Translations under genes and position numbers: made by a program
Shown here: in pieces, positions 1 through 7,000 of the stretch
Layout: each line of letters opens with the position of its first letter
Position numbering within the stretch: position 1 is the stretch's first letter
Notes under the pieces: model-generated
Told to the model about the DNA's origin: nothing
Database searches by the model: none
The model's input: only the letters and a program-made list of their open reading frames with translations
Origin: Candidatus Saganbacteria bacterium
GTDB taxonomy: Bacteria > Margulisbacteria > WOR-1 > O2-12-FULL-45-9 > XYB2-FULL-48-7
Assembly: GCA_020051815.1 (NCBI GenBank)
Contig: JAGVQF010000082.1
Location: forward strand, 1 to 7,970
Reading direction: 5' to 3'
Length of the DNA stretch: 7,970 bases

Positions 1-858
1 AGTGATAAGCTCGAGCACCCTTTCCAGGTCCTCTCTGGAGTAGTATTCAATTTCGATCCGGCCGCGCTCGGGCGAGCCGTGGATCCTGATCTTGGTGGCC
101 AGATGCTCGGTCAGCTGTTCGATCAGGGCGTTCAACTCGACATTCTGGGTAAAGACGCGCTTGCGCCCGCCTTTTTTAACTTTCGTTTTTTCTTCTTTGC
201 CGGTGACGAGGATCTCCGCGTCACGCACGTTGAGATCACCTTTGACGATCTCGTGCCAGAAGTGGAGCTGCTTATCGGCGCCCTCGACCGTCAGCAGCGG
301 CCGGGCATGGCCGACGGTGATCTCGCCTTTGCGTAAACTTTCTTTGATCTGTTTGGGCAGGGCCAGCAGGCGGACCATATTGGTCACGGTCGAGCGGTCC
401 TTGCCCACCTGCTTGGCGACGGCTTCCTGCGTCAGGCCGAATTCGGACGTCAGGCGGGCATAGCCCTCGGCCTCGTCCATCGGGTTGAGGTCTTCGCGCT
501 GGAGGTTCTCGATCAGTGAGAGCTCGAGCGACTGCTGGTCGCTGAAATCCTTGACAATGGCGGGGATGGCGGAGATACCGGCCAGCTTGGCGGCGCGTAG
601 GCGGCGCTCGCCGGCGACCAGCTCGTATTTGCCGTCGCGCATCCTTGTCAAGATCGGCTCGATCACTCCCTGTACTTTGATCGATTCGGAGAGGTCGTGC
701 AGGGATTCTTTGGAGAAGCGGGTGCGCGGCTGGCGCGGGTTGGGCACGACATTATTGATATCGACATTGACGATCGTGCGCCCGCCGACAAAGACCGACT
801 GCTGCGGGATCAGCGCCCCCAACCCTTTACCCAGACCTCTTTTATTCGCGTTAGCCAT
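1..858 (-). CDS. parB: Chromosome-partitioning protein ParB/Spo0J (3' end cut by window edge)
   Basis: This is a DNA-binding CTPase clamp that loads at parS sites near the origin and works with ParA to segregate chromosomes. The frame is open from ATG at 858 to base 1, giving 286 residues with no stop, so the C-terminus lies just outside. The N-terminus carries a basic KRGLGKGLGALI stretch (residues 7-18), the usual ParA-contacting region. The CTP-binding motif GERRLRA is at residues 83-89 and ENLQREDLNP at 117-126. A helix-turn-helix spans roughly 142-168 (LTQEAVAKQVGKDRSTVTN) and GHAR is at 183-186. A lysine-rich linker at about 219-235 leads to the C-terminal dimerisation domain, with IEIEYYSREDLERVLEL at the edge. 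Spo0J-type proteins are usually about 280-300 residues, so little is missing. The start overlaps the parA stop and has a good Shine-Dalgarno sequence, suggesting coupled translation. I am sure of the family; a chromosomal role is inferred from the rsmG-parA context. Confidence 0.97.
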   Translation of the reverse strand, partial: MANANKRGLGKGLGALIPQQSVFVGGRTIVNVDINNVVPNPRQPRTRFSKESLHDLSESIKVQGVIEPILTRMRDGKYELVAGERRLRAAKLAGISAIPAIVKDFSDQQSLELSLIENLQREDLNPMDEAEGYARLTSEFGLTQEAVAKQVGKDRSTVTNMVRLLALPKQIKESLRKGEITVGHARPLLTVEGADKQLHFWHEIVKGDLNVRDAEILVTGKEEKTKVKKGGRKRVFTQNVELNALIEQLTEHLATKIRIHGSPERGRIEIEYYSREDLERVLELIT

Positions 859-1612
859 CGTCTAACACCTCCCGACACAGATTTTCGTAGGCCTCGGCGC
901 CTTTGCTGCCCGGGTCGTAAAAGAGAATGGGCTGGCCAAAGCTTGGCGCCTCGGCGAGACGGACATTGCGCGGGATGACGGTCTTAAAAACTTTGTTGCC
1001 GAAATATTTGCGGGCTTCCCCGGCCACCTGGGAGGAGAGGAGAGTGCGCGGATCAAACATCGTCAGCACGATGCCCCTGATCTTGAGCAAGGGGTTGAGG
1101 CTCTCTCTGACCAGCTCGAGCGTGTGGGTCAGCTGGCTGATCCCTTCGAGGGCGTAATATTCGCACTGGATCGGGATGATGACCTCATCCGCCGCGGTCA
1201 GCGCGTTGACGGTCAAAAGCGAGAGCGAAGGCGGGCAGTCGATGACCAGCAGGTCGTAGTCGGCCTTGATCTCGGCCAGCGCTTCTTTGAGCCGGGTTTC
1301 GCGCGGCGTCATGGCGACCAGCTCCACTTCGGCCCCGGCCAGGCGCGGGGTGGAGGGGAGGACATGGAGATTCGAAATATTGCTTTTGATGATCGCGTCG
1401 GCGGTCGGGAGACCCTCGATCAGGATATTGTAGAGGCAGGCTTTGATCTGCGAACGGTCGACGCCCAGGCCGACCGAAGCGTTGCTTTGCGGATCGATGT
1501 CGATCAGGAGGACTTTTTTGCCGAAGGTGGCCAGGTAGGCCGCGAGGTTAACTGTGGTGGTGGTTTTTCCGACTCCGCCCTTCTGGTTGACGACCGCGTA
1601 GGTGGTGGCCAT
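851..1612 (-). CDS. parA: Chromosome-partitioning ATPase ParA/Soj
   Basis: This 253-residue Walker-type ATPase binds DNA nonspecifically as an ATP dimer and is stimulated by ParB to move origins; Soj homologues also modulate DnaA. The deviant Walker A motif KGGVGKTT is at residues 11-18, with the signature lysine K11. Walker A' LLIDIDPQ lies at 35-42, including the catalytic aspartate D40, and Walker B LLVIDCPPS is at 121-129. The segment IPRNVRLAEAPSFGQPI (about 213-229) matches the conserved DNA-binding and C-terminal region of Soj. The length is typical of chromosomal, not plasmid, ParA: there is no extra N-terminal DNA-binding domain. The ATG at 1612 puts MATTYAVVNQ directly before the P-loop, the normal family N-terminus. 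No Shine-Dalgarno sequence is visible in front of it (the upstream bases are ATCTAACCT). The gene follows rsmG after 15 bases and overlaps parB by 8. Confidence 0.98.
   Translation of the reverse strand: MATTYAVVNQKGGVGKTTTTVNLAAYLATFGKKVLLIDIDPQSNASVGLGVDRSQIKACLYNILIEGLPTADAIIKSNISNLHVLPSTPRLAGAEVELVAMTPRETRLKEALAEIKADYDLLVIDCPPSLSLLTVNALTAADEVIIPIQCEYYALEGISQLTHTLELVRESLNPLLKIRGIVLTMFDPRTLLSSQVAGEARKYFGNKVFKTVIPRNVRLAEAPSFGQPILFYDPGSKGAEAYENLCREVLDDG
867..872 (-). promoter_or_regulatory. Shine-Dalgarno site for parB inside parA
   Basis: Read on the minus strand, this is GGAGGT, 8 bases upstream of the parB ATG (858-856) and inside the last codons of parA. It fixes the parB start at 858. 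With the 8-base overlap ATGGCTAA, it points to ribosomes reinitiating on parB after finishing parA, which would keep the two proteins in proportion. Confidence 0.75.
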
Positions 1613-1621
1613 AGGTTAGAT

Positions 1622-1630
1622 ATTATATCA
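1622..1630 (-). promoter_or_regulatory. Candidate extended -10 promoter for parAB
   Basis: The minus strand reads TGATATAAT, a perfect TGnTATAAT extended -10 element; its TGA is also the stop codon of rsmG. TATAAT occupies 1627-1622 and the parA ATG begins at 1612. A start site 6-7 bases after the box would fall within a few bases of the ATG, giving a leaderless or nearly leaderless mRNA. That fits the lack of a Shine-Dalgarno sequence before parA. No convincing -35 hexamer is seen at 16-18 bases spacing (for example TAGCCA at 1650-1645), which an extended -10 can tolerate. This is a sequence match only; transcription is not shown. Confidence 0.45.
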
Positions 1631-2257
1631 CAGCGGTTTTTGCTTGGCTATGCCGGCGCGGCGGGGGTAGCCGGCTGGAGTGAATTTTATTTTTTCGATC
1701 AGGATCAGCGAGCGGTTGGGGAACTTTTTGATCTCTTTGAGCCGGCCGCCCAGCGCCTTGATGGCTCCAGCGGCCGCTTTAATTTCTGTTTCTACTTCAA
1801 CCTGTTTATAGGCGACAAAGAGGCCGCCGACTTTGACCAGCGGCAGGCAATATTCGCAAAGGGCGTTCAGCTTGGCCACCCCGCGCGCGACCGCCAGCCC
1901 AAATTCCTCCCGGTGGTCATGGGCATAATCTTCGGCTCTCGACCAAACGGCTTCGGTTTCTTCCAAACCCAGGGCTTTTATTATATGGTTGAGGAAATCG
2001 ACTTTTTTGCGCGTGGCCTCGACCAGGGTCAGGGCGATATCCGGGCGGGCAATTTTCAGCGGGATGCCCGGGAAGCCGGCCCCGGCGCCAACGTCAACAA
2101 CAGATTCGTTGGTAAGTTGGAAAGTCTGTAAAAGAAGCAGGGAATCTTTAAAGTGTTTCCGGCGGATCTCTGCCGGATCGGTGATCGAAGTTAAATTAAA
2201 CTTCTGGTTCCACTCGATCAGCTCGTGCAGGTAGATTTCAAAAGCGGGGCTATTCAC
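1628..2257 (-). CDS. rsmG: 16S rRNA (guanine-N7) methyltransferase RsmG (GidB)
   Basis: RsmG uses S-adenosylmethionine to methylate N7 of the guanine corresponding to E. coli G527 in the 530 loop of 16S rRNA; its loss gives low-level streptomycin resistance in several bacteria. From the GTG at 2257 the protein has 209 residues. WNQKFNLTSITDP (16-28) and KHFKDSL (34-40) are family signatures. The SAM-binding loop VVDVGAGAGFPGIPL is at 53-67, followed by a typical SRAEDYA motif and the ARGVAKLNALCEYCLPLV helix. The C-terminus YPRRAGIAKQKPL matches the usual YPRKPG...P ending. There is no in-frame ATG anywhere, so the start must be GTG or TTG. GTG 2257 is preferred because a weak GAGG lies just upstream. 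TTG 2356 would add 33 residues translated from the repeat. The N-terminal helix is about 18 residues shorter than in B. subtilis RsmG. The stop (TGA, 1630-1628) overlaps a promoter-like box. Confidence 0.95.
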   Translation of the reverse strand: MNSPAFEIYLHELIEWNQKFNLTSITDPAEIRRKHFKDSLLLLQTFQLTNESVVDVGAGAGFPGIPLKIARPDIALTLVEATRKKVDFLNHIIKALGLEETEAVWSRAEDYAHDHREEFGLAVARGVAKLNALCEYCLPLVKVGGLFVAYKQVEVETEIKAAAGAIKALGGRLKEIKKFPNRSLILIEKIKFTPAGYPRRAGIAKQKPL

Positions 2258-2283
2258 GGCCCTCACCCGCTGACACAAACCGA

Positions 2284-2310
2284 CCCCCCTCTCCCAGAGG
2301 GAGAGGGGGG
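2284..2310. repeat. Perfect 12-bp stem hairpin (first of pair)
   Basis: The arms are CCCCCCTCTCCC (2284-2295) and GGGAGAGGGGGG (2299-2310), around a 3-base AGA loop. The match is perfect. No T-run follows on either strand, so it does not look like an intrinsic terminator; as RNA it would be very stable and could block 3'-exonucleases or slow ribosomes. Confidence 0.9.
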
Positions 2311-2329
2311 AAACATGATTTGTGTATTT

Positions 2330-2350
2330 CCTTCTCCCTCTGGGAGAAGG
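2330..2350. repeat. Perfect 9-bp stem hairpin (second of pair)
   Basis: The arms are CCTTCTCCC (2330-2338) and GGGAGAAGG (2342-2350), around a TCT loop. The loop is complementary to the AGA loop of the hairpin at 2284-2310, and the arms pair with that hairpin apart from a few mismatches. The two are mirror halves of one larger palindrome. No T-tract follows on either strand. Confidence 0.9.
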
Positions 2351-2395
2351 GGGCAAGTTACGCGCCAGCGGATGAGGGCTGTTAACACCTATTCT

Positions 2396-4069
2396 TCAGA
2401 ATGCCTGCCCGATGCTGAAGTGCATTATCCCCTCGCCGAACTGCTTGCCGCCGGGGACGCCGTAATCGAGGCGAATGGGCCCCAGCGGCGTGTTGATGCG
2501 CACGCCCGGCCCCCAGCCGGAGATGAATTGGCTGGTAATGGGCCCGCCGCTGTTCCAGGCATTACCCCAATCGTAGAAGAAGACCCCCTGGAAAAGGTCG
2601 GAAAAGTTGAGCCGGTATTCGATATTAAAGATGAATTTGCGCTTGCCGGTCCGGGCTTCGGTCGGGTAGTAGCCGCGGACGGTGTTTGGCCCGCCCGCCC
2701 AGTAGAGATCGCCGACCGGCACATCGCCGACGCCGATGCCCGCTCCGGCATGGACGGCCAGGACCTGGTTGTCGACGACCGGGAAAAAATGATTGAGATC
2801 CCAACCGGCCTTGGTGAATGACGTCGTGACGCTGGTCGTCTTGAAGCCCTGTTTTAAATCGAGCGTGTAGTATCTGCCCTCTTTCGGATTAAGCCAAAAG
2901 TCGCGGGTGTCGTAGGCGAGGCCGACGCCGAAAGTGTCGGAGCGGTAGGCGTCGAAAACGGAAGTGCCGTAGGGGCTGACATTCTCGCTGCCGACCGTCC
3001 AGTTAATGTTGTAATTTTCTCGGAGCGGTTTGCTGATCGACACATCAAAACCGTTATAGACGCCGTCCTGGGTCGTCAGCAAAATGTCCCGCCCGATCGT
3101 CAGCCAGCGCCGGAAGGTGAGCGCGGTGTGGTCGCCGAAGCGCTCGGGCAGGAACCAGGGATTGGTGTACTTGAACTGATAGGTCGAGAACTGCTGGCCG
3201 GACTGCCCGCGGATCAGGATGCCCTGGGCCGTGCCCATCAGGTTGTTGATCGAGAGGTCGACGAAGCCAAACCAGCCCTCGCGCTCGCCGTAACCGCCGC
3301 CGAAGTTAATGGTGGAGGAGCGGGTCTCTTTGATCTTGAGGGCGAGCACGACGGTCTCTTTGGTCGTGCCGGGCTCGAAGTTTGGCGTCACTTCGGAGAA
3401 GAAGCCGAGATTAAAGACCCGGCGCAGGTCTTTTTTGAGCGTCTCCTCGTTGAGCACAGTGCCGGGCTTGGTCTTCAACTCGCGCAGGATGACATAGTCC
3501 TTGGTCGCTTCATTGCCGTCAAGCGAGATCGATTCGATCTGGCCTTCAACGATCTTAAAATGCAGGGTGTTGGTCTTTTTATCGGTATCGACATCGGCGA
3601 CCCGGGCGAGCATATAGCCGTCCTTTTTATATCTGGCGTTGATCTTTTCAATGTCATCTTGCATCTGCTTAAAGTTGAGGAGACCGCCCTGTTTGGTTTC
3701 GAGCATGGCGAGGATCTCGGCGGTCGAATAAACGGTGTTGTCTTCGATCACAATGGCTTTGATCTTGGGATTTTCGACCACATTAAAGACGAGCCGGGTG
3801 CCGCCGGAGAACGACTCAAACGACGGTACAACGTCGGCGAAATAGCCGAGAGCGTAGATCGCTTTCAGTTCGCCTTTGACCTTGCCCTCGTTCAAAGCGT
3901 CGCCGACCCGGGTAAAAACCACGGCCATGACCTCTTTGGTCGGCACGGCCTGGTTGCCCCTGATCTCGAGCGCGGTGATGGTCGAGGCCGCGCTGATCTC
4001 GCCGGTGGCCGCCAGGGCCGGGCTGAACAAACACAGGCAAAGTAAAATTATTGACTGGAATTTTTTCAT
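2396..4069 (-). CDS. Omp85-family outer-membrane barrel protein (BamA/TamA type)
   Basis: This is an outer-membrane protein of the family that inserts beta-barrel proteins (BamA) or works with TamB (TamA). From ATG 4069 it has 557 residues. A signal peptide, MKKFQSIILLCLCLFSPALA, is followed by a likely cleavage after residue 20. Three POTRA domains follow at about 31-101 (ITALEIRGNQ, LGYFADV), 102-177 and 178-249 (ISLDGNE, LGFFSEV). The barrel fills about 253-557. The conserved loop-6 motif is VRGY (464-467), a GPGVRINTPLGPIRLDYG strand lies at about 520-537, and the chain ends in phenylalanine, as expected of a barrel beta-signal. Three POTRAs and this length match TamA (about 577 residues) and cyanobacterial Omp85, and are fewer than the five of E. 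coli BamA. The gene follows the TamB-like gene by 11 bases, favouring a joint role. An ATG at 4087 is in frame but lacks a good ribosome site and would add MVKGSE before the signal peptide. Whether it is the main BamA or a TamA is not settled. Confidence 0.95.
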   Translation of the reverse strand: MKKFQSIILLCLCLFSPALAATGEISAASTITALEIRGNQAVPTKEVMAVVFTRVGDALNEGKVKGELKAIYALGYFADVVPSFESFSGGTRLVFNVVENPKIKAIVIEDNTVYSTAEILAMLETKQGGLLNFKQMQDDIEKINARYKKDGYMLARVADVDTDKKTNTLHFKIVEGQIESISLDGNEATKDYVILRELKTKPGTVLNEETLKKDLRRVFNLGFFSEVTPNFEPGTTKETVVLALKIKETRSSTINFGGGYGEREGWFGFVDLSINNLMGTAQGILIRGQSGQQFSTYQFKYTNPWFLPERFGDHTALTFRRWLTIGRDILLTTQDGVYNGFDVSISKPLRENYNINWTVGSENVSPYGTSVFDAYRSDTFGVGLAYDTRDFWLNPKEGRYYTLDLKQGFKTTSVTTSFTKAGWDLNHFFPVVDNQVLAVHAGAGIGVGDVPVGDLYWAGGPNTVRGYYPTEARTGKRKFIFNIEYRLNFSDLFQGVFFYDWGNAWNSGGPITSQFISGWGPGVRINTPLGPIRLDYGVPGGKQFGEGIMHFSIGQAF

Positions 4070-4075
4070 TTCAGA

Positions 4076-4080
4076 TCCTT
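4076..4080 (-). promoter_or_regulatory. Shine-Dalgarno site for the Omp85 gene
   Basis: On the minus strand this is AAGGA, placed 6 bases before the ATG at 4069 and immediately after the TamB-like stop codon (4083-4081). It decides for the start at 4069 over the in-frame ATG at 4087, and lets a ribosome finishing the TamB-like gene reinitiate. Confidence 0.75.
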
Positions 4081-7000
4081 TCACCAAAAAGAAAAACCGG
4101 CCTTCAGCGTTACTTTTTGATAGCCGGTCGTCGGCTGGTCAATTGTCGATGGTTCTCGATAATATATTATAGCCCAGATCGGGGTTAATTTATAGGTCAG
4201 TTGATAATTAAATAATGTTTGCCCGGCGGCGGTGGTGGTTTGACCCGAGCCCTGCGCGTAGCGGACGTCGAGAAATAGCCGGTCAAAAAAGCCCTTGACG
4301 AAACCGACGCTCCAGGCCGGTTTTTCCTCAAAACCCTTAATGTCTTTGACCCCCATCGCCTCGCCGATCTTGGGACCGAAATTATACTCGAGCGTCAGGC
4401 TCTCAAGCCCCAGGCGCTGTTCCGCCTCACGCTCGAGCCCCCGGAAGAGGAGGCTCTGGACCCGGCTTGAGAGATAATCGGCGACCACCGCGTTGGTGTC
4501 GGTTTTGGTTTCCGCGCCCGGCGCCCCGAGGCCGGCCAGTGATTTGATAAAATCGGGCAGCAGCATAACTTTGAGGTCCTGCTCGCTGTAACGGACCGGC
4601 GCGAATTGAGGCGGCGATTTTGTTTTGTCATCGGTAAAACCGGAAAGAGAGATCTTTAGGCCGCGTTCCTCGTCCCGCTCACCGATAATACCCCGCAGGC
4701 GGGCCAGGACATTGACCTTTCTCTTGACATAGGCGCTGCCTTCTTTTTCCTGATTATCGACGTCGACGCTGGCGGTGATATCAAGGTCCGGCCCGGTTCC
4801 TTCGCCGCGGAAAACGGCGGAATTTTCGGAGTCGGCCGCGGCCGGGGCGTAGGTGGCGTATTTCTTGCGCAGCTCCGGCGTGAGCAGGGTGAATTCGCGG
4901 TTAAAGATGTTGACCGTGCCGCGCCGGATCCCGATCCGGCCCAGGAGATTTGGCGTGCGCAGATCGCCCGAGATGTTGAGCCCGCCGTTTATCTCAAGAT
5001 TCATCAGCACGTTGCTCAAGTTGAGTGTCGCGACATCGCCCATGACGGCGTAGACATTTTTCCCTAACTCGGTTTCCAGCCCGAGCCGGAGCGGAAAGAT
5101 CCGGCCGCCGCCGGCCGACTCGGCGAGGGTAATGACGGCATTGGCGGCCTCGACGCTGCCCTGCAGGAGAGGGCCTTCGCTCCAATCGAAATAGAGCGGG
5201 CCGCTCAAAGAAAGAGCCTTGACATTGATCGCGCCGGTATAGAGATCGCGAAAATCAGCGTAGAGAAGGGTGGGAGAAAAAGCAAGGTCGAGATCGATCC
5301 GGCCCCGCTCGGCCAGGGCGCCGCGGAGGTCGATCGAGCCGGACAGGCCGATAGAATTGGCGATATCCTTGGTCGTCTTGCCGGTCCAGATGCCGGTCAG
5401 GTTCCCGATCCGCAAAACATTATTCTCGATTGTAGCCGAACCGCTGACCTGCCGCAGGTCCGCTGACAGCGCCTTGACGTAAATCGTGTTGTCGGCGATG
5501 ACCAAATGACCGTTGATCTTTGGCTCGGCCAGCGTGCCCGAAGCTTTGACCGTGACGGCCGAGTTGCCTTTTGACCATTTGATCTGATCGGTGAACAGAT
5601 TGACCAGGCCGATCGCGTTGCCTTTCAGGTTAGCCTCCAGCGCGACCTTGCCGGGTCGGGAGAATATGATGGAGCCGTAGGCGCTGGAGAGCCGCCCGTC
5701 TTTGAGCAGGGAAAGCTCGTGCAGGTAGAGGCCGTTCCCTTTTTGGGTGATCGAGACGGAGGCCTCGTCAAGGTCGACGCCGGCCAGTGAGATGTTTTTG
5801 CCGCTGGCGGCCAGAGAATATTTTAGACTTTTCAGCGGTCCGTCAACCCCGGCGTTCATGTTAAAGGCGCCTTTGAAGGGCTTGTCCGGGAAAGCGATCT
5901 CCATGATATCAAGCGGCATGTCACTAGCCGTGACGTTAAAAGAGAGATCGCCTTTCAGGTCATAATCACCACGGGCGCTGAGACTACCGCCGCCTTTCTT
6001 AAGCTCCGCATTTTCGATCTTAAAAGTTTGGTTTTTTAAGGCGGCCTGAACGCTCAAGGAATCGAAACGGTAATTCCGGAAAAAACCTTCGTCGATCCGC
6101 ATCTTGAGCTGGCCGGAGAGATCGTTAATCTTGCCTTTGATGTTCGTTTTGGCGGAAACAGCGCCCCCCATATTCTCGGCCGGCGCGGCCGCCTGGATCT
6201 TGGCCGACTCCGATTTGACCGACTGCCAGGCCTGGAGAAAGAACCGGCGCTTTTGGCCATTGGCTGAATACAATTGAAGCCGGTCGGCCCCGCCAAATGC
6301 GGCAATGTCGGGCAGGGCGAAAGGGGCAAGGCGCAGGCGGACGACCGGCGGCCGCTCCGGCGGCGGGACCAGCCGGTTCATCAGCTCGCCCTCGACCTTA
6401 TAGAGAAATTGAAAGGCGGATGAGAGTTCGGCCTGCTCGATCCCGAGCGAAAGATCAAGCTCGCTCTCTCCGGGTTTTTTCTGATCGAGCAGGAGATCGC
6501 CGGCCAGGGAATAGATGTCCTTCCCGTTCTTGAAAAATACCGGTTTGGCCACGGAGAGTTTATTTGAGTAATACGTCAGCTCCCCCGCAATGTCGTCGAT
6601 ATAGATGTCGTTTATGGCAAAACTCTTCAGCCAGAAGGCGGCGGCGACCTGCGGGTTGCCGGCCTGGCCGTTTATGCCCAATCCAAAACCGGCCAGCCCG
6701 CTGATCCTGCCGTACTTGCCGGTCAGTGTTTTATAATGGTCTAAATTCGCGGTCCCCCGCAGGGAGCCGTTCAGGCTGCCGTCCTTATTGTAGCCATAAT
6801 CCAGGTCGAGGCGCGAATCGGGCATGACAACACGGCAATCGGATATTTTGAGCGATCGATCATGCCAGTCAAGTTTAAAACCGGCGTCGGTGATCGGCAT
6901 GGCCGCTACCTCCGCACTGCTTATTTCCAGGCGCGCGTTGACCGAGAGGTCCAGCAGCGGATCGGGAGAGCTTAACCTGATCTCACGGGATAGTTCGCCG

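Larger units (their letters stand above)
2251..2387. repeat. MITE-like palindromic element with nested hairpins
   Basis: This roughly 137-base element fills the gap between the Omp85 gene and rsmG. Its ends form imperfect terminal inverted repeats: 2251-2272 against 2366-2387 match at 18 of 22 positions, centred on CAGCGG and TGAGGGC. Inside are two perfect hairpins (2284-2310 and 2330-2350), whose sequences are also largely complementary to each other. The whole element can therefore fold either as one long hairpin or as two small ones. It encodes no transposase. The CCCTCAC...CCTCTCCC-AGAGGGAGAGG style resembles short palindromic repeats scattered through many bacterial genomes, presumably moved in trans. 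A 6-base direct repeat, CTATTC, occurs at 2250-2255 and 2389-2394 and could be a target duplication. The alternative is an extragenic palindrome acting on mRNA stability between the two genes. Confidence 0.8.

Noticed and set aside
1..1700. parS centromere site near parAB
   Set aside because: I searched by eye for the 16-base TGTTTCACGTGAAACA palindrome and close variants and found none in the window. The sites are probably elsewhere near the origin.
1124..2131. Long plus-strand open frame (335 codons)
   Set aside because: It lies opposite parA and rsmG, both certain from motifs. Its translation has no recognisable domain and is rich in D, G, R and F as expected of an antisense shadow.
2284..2350. 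Rho-independent terminator after the Omp85 gene
   Set aside because: The hairpins are strong, but neither is followed by a T-run on either strand. The inverted-repeat ends make a mobile or extragenic palindrome a better reading.
3128..4045. Long plus-strand open frame (305 codons)
   Set aside because: It is antisense to the POTRA and early barrel region of the Omp85 gene, which has clear family motifs. No independent evidence supports it.
2396..4083. Recoding of TGA as an amino acid
   Set aside because: TGA ends the TamB-like, Omp85 and rsmG genes exactly at their expected family C-termini, so it works as a stop here.
4070..4087. Start of the Omp85 gene at ATG 4087
   Set aside because: It would overlap the TamB-like stop and add MVKGSE before the signal peptide. 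The ATG at 4069 has AAGGA at 6 bases and begins a standard MKK signal peptide.
4924..4939. Perfect inverted repeat CCGGATC-CC-GATCCGG
   Set aside because: It lies inside the TamB-like gene and encodes a normal strand segment (GRIGIR); it has no companion signals and fits chance in GC- and GATC-rich codons.
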